A DNA stretch of 64,000 nt from the NCBI GenBank assembly GCA_013115135.1, contig JABANP010000054.1, positions 1 to 64,000 on the forward strand, written 5' to 3'. The translations under genes were made by a program, and so were the position numbers. The DNA comes from Perkinsus olseni (lineage: Eukaryota; Perkinsozoa; Perkinsida; Perkinsidae). How positions within the stretch are numbered: the stretch's first letter is position 1; each line of letters begins with the position of its first letter. Below, piece after piece: positions 44,077-54,340 of this stretch. A model generated the notes under the pieces. That model saw only the letters and a list, made by a program, of their open reading frames with translations, did not search any database and was not told the origin of the DNA.

Positions 44077-44639
44077 TTTGTCATCTCTCCTCCGCCGGGC
44101 TCTATCTAAGTTGTTTAGAGGCCCCAATTGTGAGTTTCTGGTCTGGGAGTGTTGGGTTAAAGTCAGTGTCGGTCGGTGGGGTTGTACGGCGCAGCAGCGG
44201 GATAATGGCGCTGGTATTGCCCAGAATCAGCACGGTGTCGTGGGGCGATCACGGGCTGGCTTGGACATCAGCGTGCCGTTCGAAAGGACTATCCGCTGTT
44301 TCTCTGCCCCTGGGTGACCCGTTGGCTGCAGGTAAGTCTCCCTTCTTGGCCGAAGCTCTCTTCCTCGGTGAACTCCTCTAGAAGTGCTATGAGTTCCGTG
44401 TTACCACCCTAGAATGCTGCGGGTGTAGCCGTGTGAGGCTGAGTAGAGGGATAGTTAGGAGCCCTGAGCCAGCGGCAGTGTAGGGACAGGTGTTGTGAGA
44501 GAGAACACAGTCGTGGTGAGCCATGTCAGGATCGCCTAGCGTCTACCATCATGGACTCCCTGATAGTAAACGCTAGGCAATCCTGCGGTGATTCAACAGC
44601 GTCTCGTTGATCCAGATTCGTCTTTTACCGTAGTTGTAA
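44077..44639. other. Spacer between copies 2 and 3
   Basis: No gene. Contains a foldback at 44529-44583 about 55 nt before the copy 3 ATG. Confidence 0.5.
44529..44583. repeat. Inverted repeat upstream of copy 3
   Basis: GGATCGCCTAGCGT pairs with ACGCTAGGCAATCC with one mismatch, and the stem extends imperfectly (TACCATCA/TGATAGTA). It is close enough to the ATG to sit in the 5' UTR or promoter. Confidence 0.75.
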
Positions 44640-46937
44640 ATGGCTGATAGTAATTCATCTGAACGTTCCAGTAAGAGCAGAGCATTCGACGTTGTGATCT
44701 TCGGCTGCACGGGTTTGGTCGGCCGACTGACCCTCCAGACCATGGTCAAGTTGGCGGCCCCTGCGGGTCTTAAAGTGGCTGCTGCTGGCAGGAACGAGGA
44801 GAGAATGAAGCAAGTAAGGAGCCCGAACTCCCTCTACGGCGACCATTGTTCTGTTGCTGTCAGATCATCTCTGACACACTGGATGAGGAGACATCAGCAT
44901 CTGTGGGTTGTATAGTAGCAGACGCGTACGACTACCATTCCATCCAGGATATGGCAAAGAGTAATGAGAACACTATCGCTCTCCTCAAGAGGGAGTATTC
45001 TGTGAAAGTTGTGAATGTTCAGGTACCAGATTGGTGCTCAATTGTGCCGGGCCCTTCACCATCCACGGAGAGGTGGTCGTTAGAGCATGTGTAGAGGCTG
45101 GCACTGACTACATGGACACAACGGGGGAGATCAACTTCGCCGAGGCCATGCAGTTGAAGTAGTAATGTCTGGCAGGGCACTGCTATTGGTAGATAGTCAC
45201 TACTCTTCTCGTCAGGTATTCTGCTGCGGCTAAAGCGTCGGGGGCAATCATCATATCCTCGTGTGCATTCGATGCTGTTCCAGGGGACCTGGGCGTTCAG
45301 ATAATCCACGATTTGTTGAGCAAGAACGAAGGGGTAATAAGTGCTCAACTTCCTTACTTGATGGTCGTGCATTCACAATCTACTCACGATGTATCACCTA
45401 CCGTTACTCCGATTGTCCACGCCCTCATACGCTGCCATGTTCGACTATCATTGAGGCAATTTCCATCCAACATTATCAGTTATCACCAGAAGGGATTTCT
45501 GTATTATCGGACGGTACATCCGGCATTACTGCTGGTAAAGCAAATACTACCATCGCCGCCATCCACTTCGGGCATGATGCTGGCGTCTTTGTGACTCCTG
45601 TTGGATTCTGTGGGGTACTCTCATACGTTTGAGCGGACATAACGTCCTTTTCGTTCACTTCTAGAATAGGAGCCAATAACGATATCAGGTGCCTTACTCT
45701 GTGGAAGCCTTCCTGGAGATAGTTGAGGGACCCAGCGGCTACACTGGTGGCTTTGGCACGTAGGCAGGGGGACTGTCGATATGATAGGGTTCGACTCCCC
45801 ATCAAGGAGCGTTCTGCTGATGCTCCTCATCATGATCAGATTCCAAAGCTTACTTCTGGCTATTAGCAACATGTCGATCTTGAAGAAGATCCGCCAGGAG
45901 TTGAGATCGTCAGGTGGGTCCTCATCGGTCGGAGCGTTGGAGGCACCCTTCTGAGCTACAGATCAGTAGGCGATCACTCACCTTCAGGCCAGCGGCCGGA
46001 TCTGAAGCTCCGAGGCCCCAAGTTCGCCCCACACCGACTGCCCTTCATCGATTCGAGAGCCCCAAGGGGTATATATGTCCCATTCGTCGGCCCTACTCCC
46101 TCCGTGGTTCTCCGTGAGTGGCTTTGTTGTAGACAGCAGTCTCCCCCAACTGACGACGCCTGACAGGTTCACAACAGTTGCTGACAAGAGACAACACAGC
46201 ATACACTGCGGTGAATGATGTCACCTACATGAAGGTGGAGAAGGAGTGGGCCCACTAGCCTGTCTGTGCAGCCATGCGTTCTCAGATGCCGCCCGGAATA
46301 TTGACCAAGATGGGTTACGCATTTTTTGGTATGATTTGCCTGCTCTTATCGACTTTCGAAGTCGGCAGGAAACTTCTCCTGAAGTAGTGAGTGGAATGCC
46401 CTATGCTGATTCTAGTGAGCTCAACTCCAGGTTCCCCGAAGCGTTCACCGGTGGCAAGATATCGCGGAAGGGACCCACACAGGAGCAGATGAACACGACT
46501 TTGTAGGGACCGCCGCTATTCAACATTCAAAGCGGACTGCCCTTTTTTACGTGCAGTTACAAGATATCTTTCATTGGGTCTGGTTATTCTAACGAGAAGG
46601 CTCTGGAGTCCCATCCTCGTCGCCGTGATGTGACGATCAGGGGCAGCGTGACCGGACCTGATCCTGGATACAATGCTACCAGTGGCATCCTCGCGACTTT
46701 GGGATATGTAAGATGCCTCCCCTCATACCACTTGGCTCCACTTTCCGCTTTCACGCAATTACTTGGCTGGTAGTGCATGGCTTGTGCTTTTATTAGGTGC
46801 TGCTAACAGAGCGAGACAAAGTGTCTGCTAAGAGCGGCGGAGTGTACACGCCTGCAACAGTGTTCAGAGGAACGAGTGCTGCCAAGAAGTTGACGGAGGG
46901 GAAGTTCGCGGTTTACAGCGATAATATGTTGGATTGA
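44640..46937 (+). CDS. Saccharopine-dehydrogenase-like oxidoreductase, tandem copy 3
   Basis: ATG 44640, then AFDVVIFGCTGLVGRLTLQ with GLKVAAAGRNEERMKQ, an intact Rossmann motif. Further exons: VGCIVADAYDYHSIQDMAK, TRLVLNCAGPFTIHGEVVV, GTDYMDTTGEINFAEAMQL, YSAAAKASGAIIISSCAFDA with PGDLGVQIIHDLLSKNEGV, ISNMSILKKIRQELRSS, DLKLRGPKFAPHRLPF with GIYVPFVGPTPSVVLR, TAYTAVNDVTYMKVEKEW, ILTKMGYAFFGMICLLLSTF (membrane segment), KISRKGPTQEQMNTT, VTGPDPGYNATSGILATLG and the last exon SGGVYTPATVFRGTSAAKKL; stop 46935-46937. Predicted oxidoreductase of the SCCPDH family, substrate unknown. It is the best preserved of the three paralogues. Confidence 0.85.
45760..45839 (+). repeat. Copy 3 intron with tRNA T-arm-like sequence
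   Basis: An 80-nt intron containing GATAGGGTTCGACTCCCCAT, a T-arm with full B-box, in a different intron position from the elements in copies 1 and 2. Confidence 0.6.
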
Positions 46938-47723
46938 GCGAGCCACTTAGTAAGGTGTTCCTTGATGATTTAATTTTTCTACTTCAATTTGGTTTTGTTC
47001 GAGTCGAAGAGATCGATTGTCGGCGATGCTGACTACTGATAAGCTTTGGACGGCCACAGAGCCTCCCGTTTAATATGCATGGTAAAACGCATTCCTCCCA
47101 GCTCGTAAGGTGAACAAAGCAGGCGGCAGAGATATCAGATGTCTCGTCCGGGTGTTCAAACTCGAGGGCAAGTCTTCCTCGTTGGTATAACAGCGCGCGA
47201 AGAGACCGACCCGAATAAGTTCGGCCCTCACCTGGAGGCTGTTCACGGGACCAAGGCACAGCGTTAAGTTGCGGCCCAGTGTCCGAGATTCGACTGCGCG
47301 CAATTGGCAACTTTCAGAAGCATACTGGTCCCGATCGTGAGTTCGGACAATACATGGTGTTGCAGAAATGGTTCAAGCGCAATTTGTAGCAACTTATTTA
47401 TTCTCACACGACACAGAGGATACTCAGCGCTTGTGATGGGCGGCTTGTTCTGCAGGGCTCCCCTGGTAGAGCCCACTACTTGTCACTGGTAGTATTCGCT
47501 TGCTGCGGAGTTTGCAGGCGTCAGCGTTGCGCAATCGAGCAAGTTGTCACACAGACTGGCAGTCCGCTTAGTGTTAGTGGTTGGAGAGCTGTACCGCCAT
47601 TGTATCCTATCCAGAGTGTTACTGTGTTGCATCCCAAACTTGGTACCCAGGCCGGGCCCGCGAGAATTCGAGGCAAACGCATCAATCTACCTCCCACCAT
47701 TTTGGCCGCTACGCTTACTCGTA
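46938..47723. other. Spacer, no gene supported
   Basis: Minus ORFs 46984-47310 and 47264-47476 are open but have no motif. Confidence 0.4.
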
Positions 47724-47805
47724 GAGTGTTTGCCCGAGTGGTTAAGGGGGTGGACTTAAGATCCACTGGACACGGTCCGCGTGGGTTCGAACCCCACAGC
47801 ACTCA
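47724..47805 (+). tRNA. tRNA-Leu (anticodon UAA)
   Basis: Acceptor GAGTGTT/AGCACTC (one G-U pair), D-arm GCCCGAGTGGTTAAGGGGG, anticodon loop ACTTAAGAT with UAA, a short variable arm as in type II tRNAs, T-arm GTGGGTTCGAACCCCAC and discriminator A at 47805. It is 82 nt with no intron. Internal A and B boxes are both good, so it is probably functional. Confidence 0.93.
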
Positions 47806-47902
47806 ATCTATGTCCCTCCTGTAACTTGTCGCTGTGGAATCGCGGGGGCGGAGGCCAACGTCAGGCTGATCCCCTCTGAGTTGGCAACGACGCATCTGCC
47901 TC

Positions 47903-47977
47903 GAGTATTCGCCCGAATGGTCAACGGCGGAGATTGGGCATTTTGGTTCTAGCCCCCGTGCATTCGACTCAACGCAA
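47903..47977 (+). pseudogene. Decayed tRNA-Leu-like copy
   Basis: GAGTATTCGCCCGAATGGTC matches the start of the intact tRNA-Leu (GAGTGTTTGCCCGAGTGGTT). The anticodon region and T-arm (GTGCATTCGACTC) are degenerate and the acceptor stem does not close. Confidence 0.6.
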
Positions 47978-48217
47978 CGCGTACGAGGTCTTAGCAAAGA
48001 TGACCCAGCGTGGTCATCCGTGACGACAATCCGTTAAAGACCCACACAAGTACCTAACCGCCGTCAAGTGAGCTATAGCTCGCCCTCGTTGAAAGTTCGT
48101 AGTAGAGGTAACTATACCATTCAGAAGTCTATTTGGCGGATAAGGGATTGAATTCCCTACTGAGGACCGCCGCTAAAATGACTTCCTCATCCGCCAATTG
48201 CATCCCCTCATCTCGAC

Positions 48218-49315
48218 CCTATCCGCCAATTTGCTGATGTCTCAACAACAACAACTCGCTAATGTGATGATATCATCCTCGACCCCCATATAGGCTACGG
48301 CAACGGCCCTATCCGCCAATTTGCTGATGTCTCAACAACAACAACTCGCTAATGTGATGATATCATCCTCGACCCCCATATAGGCTACGGCAACGGCCCT
48401 ATCCGCCAATTTGCTGATGTCTCAACAACAACAACTCGCTAATGTGATGATATCATCCTCGACCCCCATATAGGCTACGGCAACGGCCCTATCCGCCAAT
48501 TTGCTGATGTCTCAACAACAACAACAACTCGCTAATGTGATGATATCATCCTCGACCCCCATATAGGCTACGGCAACGGCCCTATCCGCCAATTTGCTGA
48601 TGTCTCAACAACAACAACAACAACTCGCTAATGTGATGATATCATCCTCGACCCCCATATAGGCTACGGCAACGGCCCTATCCGCCAATTTGCTGATGTC
48701 TCAACAACAACTCGCTAATGTGATGATATCATCCTCGACCCCCATATAGGCTACGGCAACGGCCCTATCCGCCAATTTGCTGATGTCTCAACAACAACAA
48801 CAACAACAACTCGCTAATGTGATGATATCATCCTCGACCCCCATATAGGCTACGGCAACGACCCTATCCGCCAATTTGCTGATGTCTCAACAACAACAAC
48901 AACAACTCGCTAATGTGATGATATCATCCTCGACCCCCCATATAGGCTACGGCAACGGCAACCCTATCCGCCAATTTGCTGATGTCTCAACAACAACAAC
49001 TCGCTAATGTGATGATATCATCCTCGACCCCCATATAGGCTACGGCAACGGCAACCCTATCCGCCAATTTGCTGATGTCTCAACAACAACAACTCGCTAA
49101 TGTGATGATATCATCCTCGACCCCCATATAGGCTACGGCAACGGCCCTATCCGCCAATTTGCTGATGTCTCAACAACAACAACTCGCTAATGTGATGATA
49201 TCATCCTCGACCCCCATATAGGCTACGGCAACGGCCCTATCCGCCAATTTGCTGATGTCTCAACAACAACAACAACTCGCTAATGTGATGATATCATCCT
49301 CGACCCCCATATAGG
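48218..49315. repeat. 90-bp minisatellite, 12 copies, with nested CAA microsatellite
   Basis: Units begin CTATCCGCCAATTTGCTGAT at 48218 and then every 90-100 nt (48309, 48399, 48489, 48582, 48678, 48768, 48863, 48963, 49058, 49148, 49238). Almost all length difference comes from the number of CAA triplets; two junctions gain CAA in GGCAACGGCAACC. Otherwise the units are practically identical. No ORF runs through. Partial unit-like sequence (ATCCGCCAATTGCATCCCC) lies just before, near 48190. Confidence 0.97.
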
Positions 49316-49360
49316 CGGCCTCATCTGCCAAATAGGCTTTCGAATGGTATAATCTGGCCG

Positions 49361-49465
49361 TCTCCCGTAGCAGCGTTCACAGGACCGAAAGCTCTTCAGA
49401 AGTTGATGGACGTAGAATTCACGCTGTGCAGCCAAGCTGCGGATCTTATCAGGATCTCCCGATAA
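49361..49465 (+). pseudogene. C-terminal relic of a fourth saccharopine-dehydrogenase-like copy
   Basis: Reads SPVAAFTGPKALQKLMDVEF and ends at TAA 49463-49465. It aligns with the last-exon segment TPATVFRGTSAAKKL of copies 2 and 3 and their last residues. Only this one exon-sized piece remains, directly downstream of the minisatellite. The array apparently once extended here. Confidence 0.6.
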
Positions 49466-49684
49466 AACAATTATTCTATTCTCATTCGGCCTCCCCGTCG
49501 ATGGAGATTGATGAAACAAGAGTCAGCATGTATCAGTAGGATGATATTCATCAATGAACAATAGTAATCACTGTACTATACAGCCATCGAACGGCAGGCA
49601 ACCAAACTGACGGCGACTGGACGGATGCTCCTTCATTGCGCTAGACAACAACTCCATGACCTGGAAGACATTAAATTAATGTCA

Positions 49685-50714
49685 TTAATACCGCAGGAGC
49701 GCTTCGTCGTGAGCGGGGTAAAGCCACTGTGCGATTCTCACCTCGGCATCCGCTCCTCTACGCTGAGCCCAAGCAATGGGTAAGCGCTGGAGGTCGTCCA
49801 ATTTGAAGACATTGCATCCAGCATCAAGCAGGACTCCTATGCCAGCAGCGTTTGGGCAGAGATGGAGCGCATTGCGACTGAAGCAACAGAAGTCAGGACC
49901 ACGAGCTTGCGTTCTGAACACTCTTTCCTTCCGCTCGCTCATCGCGTAATGGAAGGCTAGAGCTCATACAACGAGGATAACGCTTCCAAGAAATGATAGC
50001 GACTCACCGAGGTCACGTCACACACGCAGAGCATTCCATCGATGGCCCGAATATCCTTGCCCTGCCCGACTGTATCTTTTTTTCACCTGCAGTTGTCCAC
50101 GTCTTCAACGAGAGGACTGCCCTTTGGCCCGCCACCCTCCCGCAACAGCTTCTTTTCGAGTAGAAGGATGAGCCGAATTGTCCGAACTCGCGAGTACTTG
50201 CTGGCCACAAGTAGAGGGGTATCCTCGGAAGTATTCCGAGAACGCAGAGCCTGAAAACGAAACCCGGAGCAGTCCTCTCCTCGCGAATACGGGCAACCTG
50301 ATCGACACTGTGGTCTAGGAACCATCCTACTTGTGGGTTATGCAAGCAAGTGATGAAAAGGGTGTCGAGCACGCCAACACGATCAGGTGCCGCTACGAAA
50401 TCGCATATATCGCAGACTGGAGACTCGTCCTCCCTCAGAGGCCACATCAGGAGTGCATTGCGGCGAAAGATCTGAGAATGGATATTTGGAAGAGCCAACG
50501 AGCCTTGTCAACGTCAATTCGAGCCTACCGTAGCTGTTGCGTGGGGGCTTATGGGGAGGAGATCGTGTAGCTGCTCACAGGTTGCAAATAATCCCCTAGT
50601 TAACTCCGTGGGGCCCAAAAAGGAAGCTATCAAAAATCGTACGCCACTATTGGCTGAGAGAAGGTCAACGACATGGTGCTTCGACGAAGAGCCGATGTTC
50701 AGGGAATCAGGCAT
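49685..50714 (-). CDS. F-box-like protein with ankyrin repeats
   Basis: ATG 50714, MPDSLNIGSSSKHHVVDLLS, then FLIASFLGPTELTRGLFATC with EQLHDLL, an F-box-like helix set that would dock to SKP1. After an intron: IFRRNALLMWPLREDESPVC and DTLFITCLHNPQ, then VARIREERTAPGFVFR. Next come SRNTSEDTPLLVASKYSRV with LILLLEKKLL and, in the last exon, GIGVLLDAGCNVFKLDDLQR with PIAWAQRRGADAEVRIAQWL, the helix-turn-helix pattern of ankyrin repeats. Stop TAA 49685-49687. A substrate receptor for a cullin-RING ligase is the natural inference, notable with a cullin 22 kb away. Splice phases were followed only approximately. Confidence 0.6.
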
Positions 50715-51243
50715 CCGAAAAATAGGCCATGAAAAAATGGGAAACTAACAACGGGAGGCGACCCTAGATGAGCGACTATAGCCGGTGGATAATTTAATCT
50801 CATTGCGGAACAGCAACAGAAAGTAGTACGACAGACAAGCGAGGGAGTCGAAGACCCAGAAATACGCTCTAACCCAAAGAGTGCACTAGCCGCTCCCGTT
50901 TGGAAATTATGGAGCCTCTCAGTTAGCTACAGAACACTGACCAGCTCGGGGTGAACCCAGCCAATGCCTCGAAGAGAACAGGATACCTGCCTTCATTCAA
51001 CAACATCCAGCTAACAACCCAGATTACTGCCGGTGAAAGAGGGCACCCGCCCTTAGTAGGGGATGCCCATCATAGTGGCATTCACTATCCGCGAGAGAGG
51101 CGAGCGGCTGTTGACCGCCGTGAACAGCTGACCTTCCGTGAACAGGCGACCGACAGGTTACCTTGAAGTGGCAGCATCTCAAATTTGACGAGGATCGTGA
51201 AATCGAGTGTTCCATATAAGCAGGATTGTGGCCGACCAACCAA
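50715..51243. other. Spacer with tRNA-like remnant
   Basis: At about 50835-50895 the minus strand reads GGGTTAGAGCG, then GGGTCTTCGACTCCC, resembling the D- and T-arms of a decayed tRNA. No protein gene supported. Confidence 0.4.
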
Positions 51244-51315
51244 AGCCGGATGGCGGGATTGAACCGCCAACCTTCAGTTTACAAGACTGACGCTCTACCA
51301 CTGAGCTAAACCGGC
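51244..51315 (-). tRNA. tRNA-Thr (anticodon UGU)
   Basis: The minus strand reads acceptor GCCGGTT, D-arm AGCTCAGTGGTAGAGC, anticodon stem-loop TCAGTCTTGTAAACTGA (UGU), T-arm GGCGGTTCAATCCCGCC, 3' acceptor ATCCGGC and discriminator T. It is 72 nt with one acceptor mismatch, otherwise canonical. Confidence 0.9.
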
Positions 51316-53241
51316 CCGGAGCAAACTCACGCAACACTGTGGTCACCACGAATCGTGGTCCACGATACCTGCATTATCACGATTCTTCGAACATGCAGAT
51401 GAGGAATATTTGCCTACAAGCTACAGGAACCCTGAGCCAGACGATGGGATTCAAGCCGCCTCCACCGCTTAGCTCAACAGGTCAAGCCTCTCTGAGCGAA
51501 CCTTCACTATCACGGCCCAAACCAGTCACGGGTGATGCTCGTCGACTCACACGAAGGCGAATAGTGGGGTTCAGCTGTCAGCCTTCACTGCAAGGGGCTG
51601 GCTCTCCACCACTATGCTGGACTTGCTTTAAAATGGAGCATGGCTCTTCTAGGGCTAGTAACTTGTATCGTTGCTGCAGCTTGTTCGGTAGTGCTGCAAG
51701 ATAAAAATTCTGGCAAGACGTTTCCCCAGCCCGCTGGGACGAGACCGGCGTATGCGCAATGAGCAGCTAGAGCCTGATAACGCGTTTGAACCGCCAACCT
51801 TCCTTTCGCAAAACTAGCGCTCCTCCACTAGATTCAGCTCGCTTAAAATTATTTTACGGCTTACTTAGGCCACTATGAAGCCGGCATTACCACATTTCCG
51901 CCAGCTTATGGGTGATGCATAGCGGCCTCTACGCTACAGGAGTACCAAGTGTAAGATTGGTGGCCCACCTACGCCAATTGAGCTTTCGTGATGGTACTTC
52001 TCCCGAGTGGTGAGCCGAAGATCCGGAACAGGAATGTCACCTGGGGAGCCTCTTCTCCCACTTGCGTGCCTAGCGCAGAGCAGAAGCAGTTCTGCCAGGA
52101 TAGCCCTGCCAGTGTGCGGAGCTGAGGGCGTCACTCTACGAGTGGAGAGTAGCGGAGACACGATGACACAATTTGCCGTCGTGCCCACTGGGCATTGCCC
52201 AGGGAATCCCTGGCAGGGATCATTGTAATACATAACAAACCCATGATAGGTTGCCGATACGTTCGAGAGCGGTATCCGAAGTCGATCTCGGCGGTGATCG
52301 GGGCGGTTGTTCCGAGGCGCTGAGCTTGCCGATCGCACTCTGTCCAGCAACCCTACACAAAGCGCTCTGGCTTGAAGCCAGTGGCTACTGAAGTTTCGCT
52401 GGGAACCGTTCAACTACTAGTCACCCCTTGGGCTTCACACTCATATACTCTTGAGTTTCCCTAACTATTAAGTCCCCCGGTGATGTTCAGTCTTGGATTG
52501 TATCGAAGCCCCTGGCCCAGTCTAGTGGTTCTAGACATGGCGTGTCCACGAAGATTGAACCCGCAGATAGCAGTTCTCCGTAATGAATTATGGCTAATAG
52601 CCGCTAAGCATGACTGTTAGACTCTAACATCCTCTTCGCAGCAGCCACGAGCTTGGATCGAACGCTGCACGAAGCTGGGGGCCACAAACAGGCCCACGCT
52701 ATCGTGCTTCCATAGAGAGTGGGCATTCAGCGAACTCGGCATACGAAGACCTTTTCGGAAGAATAAGTTGAACCACAGACCACAGCCGGTGTATCGAAGC
52801 CCATGGATAAGCGACTCTCAACCGAAGAGTAATCTAATCCCGTGGAGACTAGGAGCGCAACCCAGCATTACCAGAGATCCACGTGTCCCCCGTTTCGTGT
52901 CGAGCCTAACTGCGCATACAGACGAAAATGCATCCATGCATTAACCGAGCCCACGGATGAGCTCGTGAGAATCAAGAAGGAGCGCACGGGATCAGAGCGC
53001 ATCGCTAGCGGGCGCTGACATGACATAAACCCAGCAATGGTTCTGCCGAGCAGACTTCGGTGTTGAGGAACTGCTATCGGCTAGGCTCTTGTTCCACAGT
53101 AGACGGTCATCGACAAGCTTCACCAGACCAAGCCCTGAACAAGCGCGACACCTTGCTCATCGTGACGGCTGACCAAAACGATATTGCCAAATTGTCTGAT
53201 CATCCTCGTACATTGTCCCCCTGAGCCACCGAATTCTGATC
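51316..53241. other. Gene-poor stretch with several tRNA-like remnants
   Basis: Besides the 51770-51845 remnant (listed separately), the minus strand near 51955-52010 has AGCTCAATTGGCGTAGGTGG and CCAATCTTACACTTGG (a Val-UAC-like loop). Pieces near 52545 (AGATTGAACCCGCAG) and 52660 (CTTGGATCGAACGC) resemble T-arms. None is intact. No protein gene supported. Confidence 0.5.
51770..51845 (-). pseudogene. tRNA-like pseudogene
   Basis: The minus strand reads GAGCTGAATCTAGTGGAGGA, GCGCTAGTTTTGCG, then TTGGCGGTTCAAACGCG. The AAGGTTGGCGGTTCAA core matches the intact tRNA-Thr at 51244-51315, but stems are broken. Confidence 0.6.
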
Positions 53242-53298
53242 GATTCTTGCGCCTGGTAGTGCACCCAGAATCTGGGTGCACTACCAGGCGCAAGAATC
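53242..53298. repeat. Perfect 57-nt palindrome
   Basis: A 28-bp arm starting GATTCTTGCGCCTGGTAGTG is followed, after a single central base, by its exact reverse complement. It lies 75 nt beyond the 3' end of the convergent methyltransferase gene. Confidence 0.95.
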
Positions 53299-53372
53299 TG
53301 ACCGTCCCAGATTCACGCTTGTGAGCTTCACACATGCTCAATGCATATTCCAAGCCAAACGGCCAGAAGTGT

Positions 53373-54340
53373 CTATAGAACTTGCATCTGACCATCATCG
53401 CCGCGAGGCCCCTGCTTCGTGCTCCGAAGGACACTGACGAACTGTCTCAGTCGCTTTCGAGCCTCTGCCGCCCGCACTTCCTTCATGGCTTCCACCATGG
53501 CCGTGGATTTCTCCAATCCAGACAATGGCCTGAATAAGGCCGCGATCAAACCTCCAACGCGCGGCTGCCAACCCCACTCTTTTCCAAATTTGGAGCGCAG
53601 AGCATTTATTAACATAGCCTTCGGAGAGAGCTCTCCAAGCCTCACTTCGCGGACTCGCAGGGCGGCACCATGATTGACCAGAAGGGAGTCCCGGTTGGGA
53701 TTGTGAGATATGAGCAGGAATCTTCCCGTATCAGGTTGTAGAACTTTAGGGACTTCTCTCAACATCGCCACTGCGGCGTCACTCGTGCCCGAGCACATCA
53801 TAGCATCCAATGTGCCTTTCTCAATGATCAGATCGAATCGCCTTCCTGCAGGAGACTTCAACGCTGGGGAACATGACGAGAGACGGTGCGATGACCTCGG
53901 AAGGAAGAGCCCATTTCAGTCGCATCAACACATCGCCACTCGAGTCGAGCCCCCAGGTCAGCGTCACCGTTATCGGCATAGTGCCTGGACGGATATAAGG
54001 CTCACTAGAAGTTATTGGCGAAGGTGAAGGTTGGACTTCCTGAGTCCTTCGATGACAGCCTTGGACAGGTCTATGCAGCAGACGTGTCGGAAGCCGTGGC
54101 GTTTCACCAGTTGCTCCGGCAGTCGAGAATTACCGCATCCGACCATCAGCACCTACTAGTGGACGAAGCCTACCTGCCGATTCTGACTACTATCATATGA
54201 CGTCATGTATAGCATCAGCTGGTGGCAGGAACTTGACGATCTCTGCATATTCCATGTACCAATCGAAGAACCTCAAAGGCCTGCACACAGGAAGTTCTCC
54301 TCCGCGACCCCACTCGAAAGTTGAGGGAATTGTTGAGGGG
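53373..54340 (-). CDS. METTL13/EEF1AKMT-type methyltransferase
   Basis: The first recognised exon has LRFFDWYMEYAEIVKFLPP (about 54215-54280), the FxWY motif at the start of this family. Next is VLMVGCGNSRLPEQLVKRHG with CIDLSKAVIEGL (about 54030-54160), the SAM-binding motif I. The last exon (to stop 53373-53375) has FDLIIEKGTLDAMMCSG, AMLREVPKVLQPDTGRFLLI and SH. These are the hallmarks of the METTL13 N-terminal domain and related lysine methyltransferases of translation factor eEF1A. A middle exon (about 53880-54010) probably supplies LRLKWALPSEVIAPS-like sequence. The 5' end is not fixed; it lies beyond 54300. Confidence 0.75.

Noticed and set aside
39713..46937. Lysine-pathway saccharopine dehydrogenase assignment
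   Set aside because: The family resemblance is to SCCPDH-type proteins with a membrane segment, for which lysine-pathway activity is not established.
48218..49315. CRISPR array
   Set aside because: Units are head-to-tail 90-bp copies without distinct spacers, in a eukaryotic genome.
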